Assembly (NCBI GenBank): GCA_012845835.1
Contig: JABAKD010000001.1
Coordinates: forward strand, 1,939,501-2,003,500
Length of the DNA stretch: 64,000 bases
Source of the DNA: Undaria pinnatifida
Lineage: Eukaryota; Sar; Phaeophyceae; Laminariales; Alariaceae
Reading direction: 5' to 3'
The position numbers and the translations under genes were made by a program. Of the stretch, positions 12,262-22,599 are shown one piece after another. Position 1 is the stretch's first letter. Every line of letters begins with the position of its first letter. The notes beneath the pieces were generated by a model, which had not been told where the DNA came from, ran no database searches, and worked only from the letters and a program-made list of their open reading frames with translations.

Positions 12262-13259
12262 CATGCCAACACCAAAAAGCATGAAAAATAAGTGAGTCGT
12301 AACATCCCCCCTAAAAGATTCTACTGGGATTGGAAACTTACATACGGGGGTATAGAACATTGGTACTCAATCGCCATTTTTATCGTAATTCGAAGTATAC
12401 TCGCTGGTCACGCCGGACGGACATAACCAGCAAGCACGCCACTGGTTTGCAGATTTCGGTCGCCACTACTCAACCAAGTGCAAAAATATATCGATGCCCG
12501 CCCTGGGTGCACCATGCACAACAACAACGCTAAAACTATCTCGCATCGAGCACGCTAAGCTTAGCCGTACCCCGCGAAGCTTCGGCACGGCCAACAAGCC
12601 TCTGGTGTGATACGAATAGCGCACACTACGCAACAGCTCTTGACAAGTATGCCGCCACCGTAACCAAACGAGGGGCATAGGGCGCAAAATCAGTGCCGGT
12701 GCATACATCAACGACGTGCCTGTGTATGCATTAATCCCTACGATAGAAATTCACCCATGCTTTAGGAATAAATTACTTTGGACTACAGTGGCTTCATTGT
12801 TTTAGGTATGTACCAACACTAAAAGGAGCAAGAGAATCAGCTTGGGGTATAAACAAGCTGAGCGTCGACCGCGTCCCGTTGCCACCTAGCCAAACGTCGC
12901 CCTGCTGCCCCGCTACGATGCCACTGCTCTGTATCGACCGCGTTGCTCGCCACCTCGCCAACAGCTTATCAACTACCGCCCTACCGCGCTGCCACACAAG
13001 GGAGAAATCGAAGACAACCAAAATAAAATCTCAACAACACTGCCGTATGATGGAACCGTGAAAAAAAAACAACGCCGATTGCCCCGGAATGCAAAAACTT
13101 TCCAAATCCCCCGACGGCTGTGTATGAAATGAGTACACCCCCCCGCCCATTCGCGCCCGTCCAACCTACGTCCAGCAGTAGGATGCCCCAAAAATATCAA
13201 ATGCTAGTGTGCAACCAATCCCTTTCGAAACGCTTGAGACGAGCGCCGTCAATAGAGCG

Positions 13260-13520
13260 AAGGTAATGCCTGGGAAACCGCGGTTCAACCCCTCGTATGA
13301 CCGCCCTCTACATGAAGGATGCCACCTAGGAGGCCGTGCTTTAACCCCTTGAATGACCGTCTCCCACATTAAAATTAGTATATTAAGGCCCGTCTAGGCC
13401 TTGACGTGCCCATAAAAACGGGGATCCTAGACCGCTTGACCCACCGCACTCTACACTTTAGTATACTAGGTCAATCAAGGCCTTGACGTGCCCAAAAAGA
13501 CGGGTCTCCTACATATTTGT
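13260..13520 (+). repeat. Degenerate tandem repeats
   Basis: Two related patterns recur: AACCCCT(C/T)G(T/A)ATGACCG...CTCC(C)ACA at about 13285 and 13345, and AGGCCTTGACGTGCCCA at 13400 and 13480. The units are short and diverged. Confidence 0.5.
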
Positions 13521-14064
13521 AGCATGTTTGGAGGACAGGGGCGCGCGTACGGTAGGTGCGATTAAGACGGTCACCGGCCGAACGGAAAATCGTCGTCCCT
13601 GGAAGGCGGCAGTCTTAGGGGGGGGGTCCGCCGGTTTCGCTCTTGCCGCAGCATCTCCCTGTCAGCAATTCGTGTTACAGACAGCGAAGGGCGTGACGAC
13701 AGCTGAGAGGGATAAAGAGGAGGCAGGCGTGACGCGACGGAAGAAACGCTCTTCTTGTTCCTCACACGAACAACTCTCGAAAGCCGGACAGTTGTGCAGC
13801 AAACGTGATTGTTTGGATCCGTGGCATACTGTATAAATGATGACAAAACAACAACAACAAAAAGGCGACACCACCACCACAAACACCAGCGCCAACGCCG
13901 GCTTCAACTAGCAGCAACAGCAGCAACATCCACAATATTAACGACAACAACCACGCCAACGCCACCACCTGCGCCACCACATAACACCAACACAATCTGC
14001 AGCAGCAACAACAGCAGCAAATCACACCACTGCCACCACTGCTTTACAACAAAAACAACGAAGA

Positions 14065-17000
14065 TTAACTACTCCGAATTTTGGTGATGTTCTTGGCCCC
14101 AATGGGGATCGCGACAAGGCCTCCAACATATCTGTGGGCGGCGCAAAGCGGTACAGAAACAAACGTAAAGGGGCAGGTATCGACAAGACCAAAGTGGCGT
14201 AACAGGAGATAATTATCCCAAAATCCCAAGGCTCACAATCTACCGTATCTTGCAGTAAATTCTTAGTCTTCCAACAGCCCCTGAAAAAAACTCGACACAT
14301 GCGCCAGGCCCTGCCGTGCACCGCCCCTACCTGCGCTCGTTGCATTCCCAGCACTCCACAGTGCCCAGTCCGGCGCAATAGCCACACTTCTTAGGCAGTG
14401 CCGACTCGCTGACGAAGAAACCTTTTCCGCGGCACTGATCGCATTCCACCTGTGTGCCGGAACCCGGGAGCAAGCGGGGGCGGGTCGGGGGGGGCGGGGG
14501 GGGAGAGGCGAGGGGGGTAAGGGGAGGGGAGAGGAGGTGGGGAGGGGGGGGGGGCAGAGGGGGGCGAGAAGAGGAGGGGGGCGAGGAGAGGAGGGGGGCG
14601 AGGGGCGGGCGGGGGGGGGGCGGCTCACTTGTTGCTTGCCTTAGTCTTTTGACCATTGACCACTTATTCCTTTCGAGACGGAACAACGTTCCTACTGCTA
14701 ATAGAGACACCTAAAAACATTTGGGCGCTCAGTATGTTCCTCCATAACTTACATACTGGTAACATGGTTGACTTATCTTATTTCCTTCCTCTTTGGCCGT
14801 CTGTGGCCACCATTCATCTCCTAGGACGGCGATCGTTTTCTCCATAAAACTCATAGTACAAAATTTCTGCATGTCGCATCCGTCTATGTTACTAATTCCG
14901 TCTTCGAACACATTCCGTTCCTCCTTGCGCAGGTCAAGTTCTCCCACTATGCGCGTTCTACTTTCGTCTGCGTTGCCACAAGGGTACTCCTGTGCTCCTT
15001 CTTCTTCCTCCACCCGGTTGCTGGTATGCCAATTTCGTCTTTCTGGCAGGCCCAGATTCCCTACACGACAACGCGATTCCGGCGTTTTCGCGTAGCCCAT
15101 TGAGCCGTGCAAATGCGTTTTCATTCCTATCTTGCGGTTCTCTGTGAGCGTTCAAGCGTCGTCACCTGTCCATAAAAGGGACGCGTTGTGGTGGCGGGCA
15201 GCTGTCAACCTTGAGGCCCTTTTGACCAACGAAGGGCATGTTCAAGCGATCGCTCCACGAGCGAAAACGACCGCCTAGGGTCTCCTTCCTTGGGAGCAAT
15301 GGTGTCGTTGATCAAAGAAAAAATTACGTCAATAGCCTATTAAATCAAGCTTAAGCCTTATCTTTCCCACCCGCCGGAGGATTCAAAAAAAAACAGCAGC
15401 CAAGTGATTCAATCAAGCAGTCAACCCATCAGTCCAGCCTTCAATCAACGTATCTAGCAGGCCATCCCTCAAGGCACCGATCAAAGCATCAAGCAAGCCA
15501 TCAGCCACGGCATCCATCAAACCATCCACCACGGCGCCATTCAAGCGATCAACCAAGCGATCAATCAAAAATCACAACCAATCCATCAATCAAGTCGAAA
15601 ACCCCATCATTAAGCGAGCCGCCAATCAAGTCGCGCCCGATGACTTCGTCTACACCCGAAATGGAAGCATAGGCGCCGTAGCGGCAACCCCTTCCGGAGT
15701 TTGCCGTACATCACAGTAGTGGGATGCCCCCACCCTCCCTCTCCGGCCCCCTCTACCCACCCCTCACCTACTAGACTGGTACAAGGTAGTCACGTATTTA
15801 CCTCGTTCGTGTTGTTGAAAGTGGCGCAAACATTTGCTATCCCTGTTCAGAATGGCGCTGGAGATCATACGCCACATATCGCTTGTCTCGAATGTGGCAA
15901 TCAGCTAATGACTTCATCCCCACATTACTTACTACCCATACTCCCTACCAGTAGGTGTCAACTTGGGGCCCCCAAAATCGAAATGGCCTTTACTTTTCAA
16001 GTATCAGCATACCTCGTTAGTGTTATCGCAAGTGGCGCAAACGTATCCCTGCGCGTAGCCGAACTCGTCCTCCTCGTCGTCCCGGTCCAGCCCCATCTCG
16101 AACCTTTCGTCAACATCCAACCCGGCCTCCTTCTCTCGGATCCTCTCCTTCGTCAGCCTGGGGACTGTGCCGCCCATGATGCCCAGCAACACCGCCTGGA
16201 CGAGGCTGTGTGCGACGTCGTTCCACTCTGGCGGGTTGAACTGAATCCCCATGCTCAGCTCCGCATCTCCCACTCCTGCTGCTGTTGCGTCGTGGGGGAA
16301 ATTGGAGGCGTGACGTGTTATAACGGAAGGAACTAGTTCGCGCGAATCGATTTACACTGTTACCGTCGTACTTGCGTTGTTGTATGATAGACACGAGTAC
16401 GAAGCTTCTGAACTTTGGAGTCCGCCCTTTTGCTCATGAAACTAGGCCGAAAAACGGCTGTTCGTGCAAAAAGCTCGGCAGTACGCCTAAACGCTTCGTA
16501 TCCAGCGAAGAACAGAAACCTAACCTCCAAGCGCTGTTGGCTTGACGGCTGGAAGCCGAATCAATTTTCAATTTACCCTCGTGCTTGCGTGATTGTACTT
16601 ACGAGTTGCGCGTTGAAATTCTGAGTCCGTACTTCTGCTCCTGTGCCAGAAGCAGTATAACAGCAGCGCGAGCAAGTTATACTGCGCACAAACGCCATGT
16701 GTCAAGCGAAAAAGCTGTTGACTGAACATCTCCCCACGCCGTTGGTGCTTTTTCGGCTTGAAAGACATTTCCTGGCCAATTTCTCGTCCGCGGAATCCAC
16801 GACTAAATTAGGGACTGTGTTCTTATCTGTACTAAGGTCTGTAAGGTCACTTCTCAAAGTGATCCTATAAATCACATCCATCCATCTGATTGGCCAATTC
16901 TTCCCGAGGCACAAACTCATGTTCCCCCGTTTCGCTGAAGCTCCGCCTATAGACTAAAGAGCTACTGCTGTTGTAGCCCGGCCTAAAACGCAACATGTAC

Positions 17001-17698
17001 AGCAGTGGTACTTGTCGGAAGGCCGGCAGACCGTATCTGGTACCATACGTATGCTGGTATGTCACGTGTACTGGTGTTGAGGTTCAGTACAGAACCGCGT
17101 CTCATGCAGAACTCGTGGGTGCAAGTGTGAGGGTTCACGACATCGCAACTGAATCATATCATCACAGAGGAAACACAGCAGGAGTGAGAGTGAGCGAGGG
17201 TAGGGGTGACATATCGAGTACCAGGTAGTCTGTACGGTGGGCTTTTGCTTGAGCGCGATCGATGTGCTCGTTGCCCTTCCACCGCTGAAACAAATGATCC
17301 TACACATATTCCAAGTAGTTTGTTCCCTGGTACAGTTCTCCAACCGCATGCGGTTGGGAATGGCTGTACACCTTACCATGTGAGTATTGCCGGCTCCGAA
17401 CTCTTGTACTCGTCCCGAACCAGCCCCTCCTGCCCCCCGACTGAGCCGTGAAGCTCCCTGCTGCTGCAACCTGAACGTCCACAGCTGAGGCCGGCCTTGA
17501 TGACCAGGCTGCGGCTGCTGTTGGTGTCGTCGAGCAGCAGCCGCGTGGGCGTTTCCTAGTAGAAGCAACGGTTGTTGAACCAAAGCCAATAACAAAGCCA
17601 GGGGTTGATGCGCTGGCATGGCTTGTGAATGAAACGGCTTCCGTGGTATCGCAGCAAAGGAAGGCTAACGCCCCCGCTAGGAGGTGGATTGTCTTCAT
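14065..17698 (-). CDS. Plastid-targeted DnaJ-type (CxxCxGxG) zinc-finger protein
   Basis: Four exons join in phase: 17698-17377 (GTAAGG donor), 16275-16013 (GTATGC), 14449-14331 (GTAGGG) and 14131-14065 ending in TAA. They give 256 residues; an in-frame upstream ATG at 17719 would add seven. The N terminus MKTIHLLAGALAFLCC is a signal peptide running into an A-V-S-F site and a Ser/Thr/Arg-rich transit peptide, the bipartite import signal of secondary plastids. Exon 2 carries a hydrophobic helix (SLVQAVLLGIMGG) and an acidic stretch. Exons 2-3 together form a cysteine-rich domain: CATC, CDQCRGKG, CGYCAGLG and CWEC, about 10-20 residues apart. This is the J-domain-less zinc-finger class of plant BSD2, PSA2 and LQY1, which assist assembly of Rubisco or photosystems. 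A similar plastid assembly or redox role is inferred; the exact orthologue is unknown. Confidence 0.88.
14465..14625 (+). repeat. G-rich tract (C-rich on the coding strand) before exon 3
   Basis: The plus strand is a run of G-blocks up to ten bases long. On the gene's own strand it is a C-rich pyrimidine tract directly upstream of the exon 3 acceptor at 14450, where it would act as the polypyrimidine tract. It may form G-quadruplexes on the template strand. Confidence 0.8.
15400..15640 (+). repeat. Degenerate ATCAA(G/C)-based simple repeat
   Basis: The words CAATCAAGC, CCATCAG, CATCAAGCAAGCCATCA and variants repeat irregularly across intron 2 of the zinc-finger gene. There is no fixed long unit. 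Confidence 0.7.
15799..15840 (-). pseudogene. Decayed duplicate of exon 2 donor edge
   Basis: On the minus strand this stretch repeats the end of exon 2 of the zinc-finger gene (real edge 16053-16011) and its donor. It reads V-C-A-T-F-N-N-T-N-E where the gene has V-C-A-T-C-D-N-T-N-E, then GTAAAT instead of GTATGC. A CAG acceptor at 15846-15848 lies just upstream, but the phase does not fit the gene, and the second cysteine of the CxxC is lost. It is therefore called a dead copy. Confidence 0.7.
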
Positions 17699-18151
17699 CG
17701 CCGATACTCCCTTTACCACGCAGCACTCAGCGGGCAGGACTGTCAGCTGGAGCGGAATGGCACGACGCTTCGGCGTACGAATATAGGTTTAAATGTAAGT
17801 ATCAATTTATAGTATTGTTACTTATGTAACGATATCTATATTTAAAACTGTATGGGTATCGATCCTGACATCAACCCCGATAGAAGTACGCCGTTTAGGT
17901 CTATACGTAAATAATCATAACCCGCAGACGGCAGCAAAAAGAGCAATAACAGCAACATTGCAGGAGGGGGAGGAAGACGAGGAGGAGGTGGCGGAGAAGG
18001 AGGGCAGAGCTCGGCGATGAGCCCGCCAGGAAGGAAGGGCACCCGCCTCTCAGTGCCTAGACCTGGTGGCAGGCCAACTACCAGCACCACCACCGCCAAC
18101 GTCAGCAGCAGCAGGAGGACGACGGTCACAAGGACGAAAAGGGAGGTTCCC
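17699..18151. promoter_or_regulatory. Probable divergent promoter region
   Basis: This interval separates the start of the minus-strand zinc-finger gene (17698) from the plus-strand exon-like frame at 18152. It holds an AT-rich core (about 17778-17850) unlike the GC-rich flanks, with TATTTAAA-like words. A shared promoter is inferred from position only. Confidence 0.35.
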
Positions 18152-19156
18152 ATGAGATCGACCACTTCATCGGTGATTGCTGCCATGGCTGCGCTGCTGA
18201 CAAGGCGACCCGGCTCCGCTGAGGTCTACTCTCGAGTCGGGGTGCCTCGTTGCGCCTTCGTCATAGCTCCGCAGCAGCAGCTCGGTGGGGCAGTGCAGCC
18301 GTTGCGCAGGAGTGGGCAACACATGGTGTGGTGCAGCGCTCGTGGTAGCAGTAGCTTTGCCTCCACCTCCCGAGCTGGTCGCGACCGCCGTGGTGCTCTT
18401 TGCAGGGAACGGCGATCACCACCATCATCTCTGTCGTCGTCATCGTTGTTGCTGTCGTTGTCGTCGTTGTCGCTGTCGTTGCCACATGGTGATTTCTTTC
18501 TCCCTCACCATGACGCGCCGGCGACCGCGTTGCTGTTGCTACCAACACCACCGCCGTCGTCGTCGTCGTCACGCATACGACATCCCGGAGGGCAACAGCT
18601 GCAGCTGCAGCAGGAGCAGCGGCGGCAGTACCGACATCAACACCAGCATCAGCGGTATAGGTGCCGACAGACAAGAGCATCGTGGTGGTGCTCGCCCTTG
18701 GAGAGCGACGTGTCCCCCGCAGCCGAAATAGCCACAGCCACGCAACAGCTCCTGGGAACAGAGCAGGAGGAGGAAGAGAAGGAGGAGGTGGGGAGGCTGC
18801 ATGCACCTCGAGCTGTCCCACGGCTGCTACACAACGGCACCAGCAGCACCAAGGACGTCAACGTTGGTTGTGGTGTTGAAGGTATTGAAGATCAACTTGG
18901 TTTGGTAGAGTCGCACGGGTACGAGCCGATAGCAGGAGCAGCCGCGACAGAAACAGCGGCAGCGGCAGCAGCAGCAACACCAGCTGCAACAACAACGACA
19001 GCAGCAGCAGCAACAGCAGCAGCAGTTGAAGCAGCGGCAGCAGAGGCGGAAGGAGCATCGTCGGCCATCGCGCGGCGACGACGCAGGCAGCTGGAGTCTA
19101 GCTGGCTGGAGGACCCGGGGAAGGATGTCCCCTTCGAGTTTGCCAACATGCGCCAG
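18152..19156 (+). CDS. Exon-like open frame of unknown function (possible 5' exon of the propeller gene)
   Basis: The frame is open for over 1.1 kb and ends at a GTGTGTGG donor after Gln (phase 0). An earlier in-frame ATG is at 18017. From Met at 18152 the start has a weak hydrophobic core (SVIAAMAALL). It is followed by Ser-, Gln-, Glu- and Ala-rich low-complexity stretches, then a more ordered end (SSWLEDPGKDVPFEFANMRQ). No domain is recognised. The next in-phase acceptor with a strong pyrimidine tract is at 27614, which would join this exon to the propeller gene across 8.46 kb containing a gypsy and a LINE copy. The antisense strand is also open with a membrane-like stretch (18261-17842), so direction is not certain. 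Confidence 0.4.
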
Positions 19157-19279
19157 GTGTGTGGTGTGTGTGCGTGTGCATGGTCTTTACGGCAGTGCAC
19201 TGTTGTTTCAGCCCGTCGACGTCCAGCACCCCCAGTTTCCGTGCCGATGCTTCGTCCTATTAATAGAGAGTAGAAAGAC

Positions 19280-21930
19280 AGTCCCTGTATTCAAACTACT
19301 GCCATTCCGTCGTCGAGGTTACAGAGGCATTCATGGTGCAGCACAGAGTCCGCAAGAAAACGTGTGTTCGGAGAGGAACAATGCCGAGAAAATATGACCG
19401 ATTACAGCACAGACCTCACGACGCAGCCGGGGCTACTGATGAACCCAACCCCAACCTTACCAGTCCCTGGCGTGGTCCCTTTACTGTGCGTTCACAATTA
19501 TCACCCGTAATTTGTCGTGTTGCGAGATATGGTGAAATTGCGGAAACATCCGTTCATTTGGGTCGTATTAAGGCATACCATCATGATGCGACTGGTTCCG
19601 TACCGGATCTTACCGCGCTCGATGACTTGTTTTTAGTAACAACGTTTCCGGTACCTGATATCGACGGCTCTGTGCTTACCGTGCATATCGGCCCGTATAC
19701 TATTGAAGCTATCGGAATTCACAAGCGTCGGCCTGGTAAAGCGTCACTGACGAATTTTCAATATCATTTTGTCGGTAAGGACAAGCCATCCAATTTAGGC
19801 ATTTTAAGACACGTCAACGTCGTGCCTCAATGCCATGAGCTGGAATTTCGAGGGCGTTTTGGTCGCTGGAACCATTTAGTCGCCTGATACTCGTTCACGG
19901 GTGACCTCATCCACTGTATTGCGCTCCGTAGCTGCAGTGCACAAAGATGCCGAGGTACACGCTGTAAAATTGTGCAATCGTATCGAGTTACGCCCCCGTC
20001 ACAGTGCTGTGATCACCGCTTTCACAGACGCGAAACCACTTCAAGTTATAGAAGTTATTATTGAACCGCGCATACTCTCTGAACATGAGATGTGTTACGA
20101 AAATCGTCCGGTCGAATTTGCGCGAGTTATTGTAGCTCGCACCCTCACCACGTGCCTAGCTACAGATGGATCCGTTGCCGTTCAAATAGCTAATCCATCT
20201 TCCGAGTCTCTTGCCCTGCATGCAGGATTAGAGATTGGAAATGTGTCGAGCGTCGCCGTCGTATCCCCTGCTCAGTTACATGTGCATGCTGTAGCAGTAT
20301 CACCTACAGCCCGACCGAAATTGCAGCAGCACGTGCCGAAATCATTGCACCACACCCCAAAGCATTTGTAGACTGTTAAACAGCAGTAAGCAATTCTGGA
20401 TTTATGTGCAAAGTACCATCCTGTTCGATCGTTATCACGAGCGAAGTTGGGTAAGTGCAACACTGCCGAAGCGACGTTCCCCCTCCCCGCTCATACCAAA
20501 CCTGTGAGTCGTTGTCCGTATAGAGCTAACCCGCGCACTGAAGCCGTGATCAATAAATGTGTTCAGGATATGCTCGACGATGATATAATAGAGGAGCGCT
20601 CTAGCCCTTGGGGATCTCCCGTTACGATCGTAGCTCGCAAGGATGATCAACCTCGCTTCTGTGTTGGAGTACAATCAACAAACACCTTTATCCGCAAGAC
20701 CTGACCGATGGCTAACCTTGAGGTCAACATTGACATGGTCGGAGGCGCCAAGTTCATCAGTATCGCTGACTTCCAAAGCGCCTATTGGCATATTCCCGTT
20801 CACCCTGATCATGTCGAGACTACAGCATTTGTCACAAATCCTGGCAAGTACTGTTATAAAACGTATGCCTTTCGTTGTTTGTAATGCTCCGTGGCTTTTC
20901 ACAGAAATGGCTCATAAAACGTTGGGCCATATCCCCGAGTTGCCCATTTATATGGACGATCTCTGCGTTTTGTCCGCATCTTGGGAGAATCATTCGAAAA
21001 TTTTTGAAGAGCATGTTTGCAGCGTTGCAAGCGGCTGGTCTCACCCTAAAACCGTCTAAACTAGCGTTCGGTCCTAAATCTTTTGCATATCGTATTAAGG
21101 CTACGTTATTTCTGCCGAAGGGGTAGCAGTTGGGAAAGACCGCGTCAAAGCTATCCAAGAGCGACCTACTCCCACCTGCACCAAAGCTATCAAAGATCTG
21201 CGTTCCATTTTAGGGGTGATGATTTTTGTGCGGCGTTCCGTGCCGAATTTCGCGGAAGTAACCGCACCACTCGTTGAACTCACCCGTAAAGAGTTTGCCA
21301 CTAGATCACGCTTTGAGAGAGCCTGGGGGAAAACGCAAGATATCGCGTTCGCTCACATCAAACGTTTACTGGTGTCAGTCCCAGTCTTGATTATGAGCGT
21401 GAAATTGTTGTCCATATAGATTCGAGTGAGATAGGAGTTGGCGCTTTTCTTGCTCAGCCGTCCAAAAAATGACGAGTTGAAGTCTGACCTTGAAGTTAGG
21501 ACCAGTACCTTGCGGCAACTTCGCCTTGAGTCTTTCTTATTTTCTCGTTAAAAAGGGCTCGTTCGTTTTGTTTTCTTCACCTCGTACGAGAAAAGAAACG
21601 AAAGGTAAAAATATAGAGGACACGAGTTATCGTTCGTGGACTACCGCTCTCATTGTTGCGATCAACGAAGGACACTTTTTACTCTCGTCGTTTACAAGCG
21701 AAGGACGCTCTCCAATCGCTGTAGGCTGGTCCTGTTCCTTCTTTGGTACCAGCTATTGTTTGCTCAAACGGCGTTGGTAAGCGTATCCTCGGGGGGCGAG
21801 GCTATACCTATCATCCTGCACGGTGTCTGCCGTTTTATGAGGGTCACGGAAACAAACACATGTTTTTGTTGTCGACCTGTGAGTAGACAGTCTCCGTTTC
21901 GTCGAGCCTACACGTGACGTCAGCATCGTG
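19280..21930 (+). mobile_element. Degenerate Ty3/gypsy-like retrotransposon, integrase upstream of RT
   Basis: 19400-19887 reads as an integrase C terminus with a GPY/F-type module (SPWRGPFTV, then VHLGRIKAYH) and a chromodomain-like tail (FQYHFVGKDKPSN). After a stop and 14 bases, 19901-20371 gives the linker that normally precedes RT (IEPR, VARTL, L-H-A-G-L-E-I-G). RT follows from about 20447 (RSSPWGSPVTIVARKDD, RFCV) to YMDD at 20949-20960. The RNase H start (HIDSSEIGVGAFLAQ) is near 21412. Several frameshifts and stops break the frame. No LTRs were identified. Confidence 0.8.
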
Positions 21931-22590
21931 TGGGAACCCAGCTAGAACCGTAAGGTCGCTTACGCTGCGTAGTACAAGCATCGATGACGCTCGAATCGTA
22001 TGCAGGATACCATTGATTCGATGGACTCGTGAAAGCCCTACCATCGACGCCAAGTATGAGTTTGGGGTAGCTCAGGTTCGACTCGCGACTCGCAACAACT
22101 TATTTCTCTTGTATTTCGTAGCGTGGAGGACACGCAAGGTTGGGGTAAGGTTCGACGGCGAACCAAGCCAGGGTAAACGATAGACGTGCCTCGAGGCAAC
22201 CAGAGGTGCTTCACGGGCAAAACATTCGACAGTGATTACTTGTCAGCGGGAAACGTGTGATGACCTGCCTCTCTGAATCTTCGGAGACTCCACGACCATT
22301 TTTTGTACGATATCCAACACCTCTGGAACGGCTACCGTTCATAAAATCTTGACTATTTGTACAAGATATGCCTAGGAAACGGTAGGAAGTGTACCTGCGA
22401 CCCATAAATATAGGTCGCAAGGTTTTAGAACAGGCAGCAGTATAGTGTACTAATGAACACAGGCGGCGCAAGGGGGGGGCAAGCCGATTTGACCGCTCTT
22501 GAGTCCGTTTTCTCTTGTTATGACCGCTCGTATATCTGGTACCCCGCTGTGCTGGTGTGCCATAGGAATGTCAGGGTTAGTTTACGAGAG
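21931..22590. other. No gene recognised
   Basis: Short unrelated open frames lie between the gypsy relic and the LINE copy. There is no repeat or domain signal I can support. Confidence 0.5.
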
Positions 22591-22599
22591 GATACGAAT

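Larger units (their letters stand above)
9207..14064. other. Intergenic region between two minus-strand genes
   Basis: No exon with domain similarity or convincing splice pairs was found. The region holds repeats listed separately: a palindrome and a direct repeat at 10.5-10.9 kb, a hairpin element at 12.16 kb, degenerate repeats at 13.26-13.52 kb and CAA/CCA-rich microsatellite at 13.85-14.03 kb. Open frames at 13483-13836 and 10933-11331 show no family features. Confidence 0.5.
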
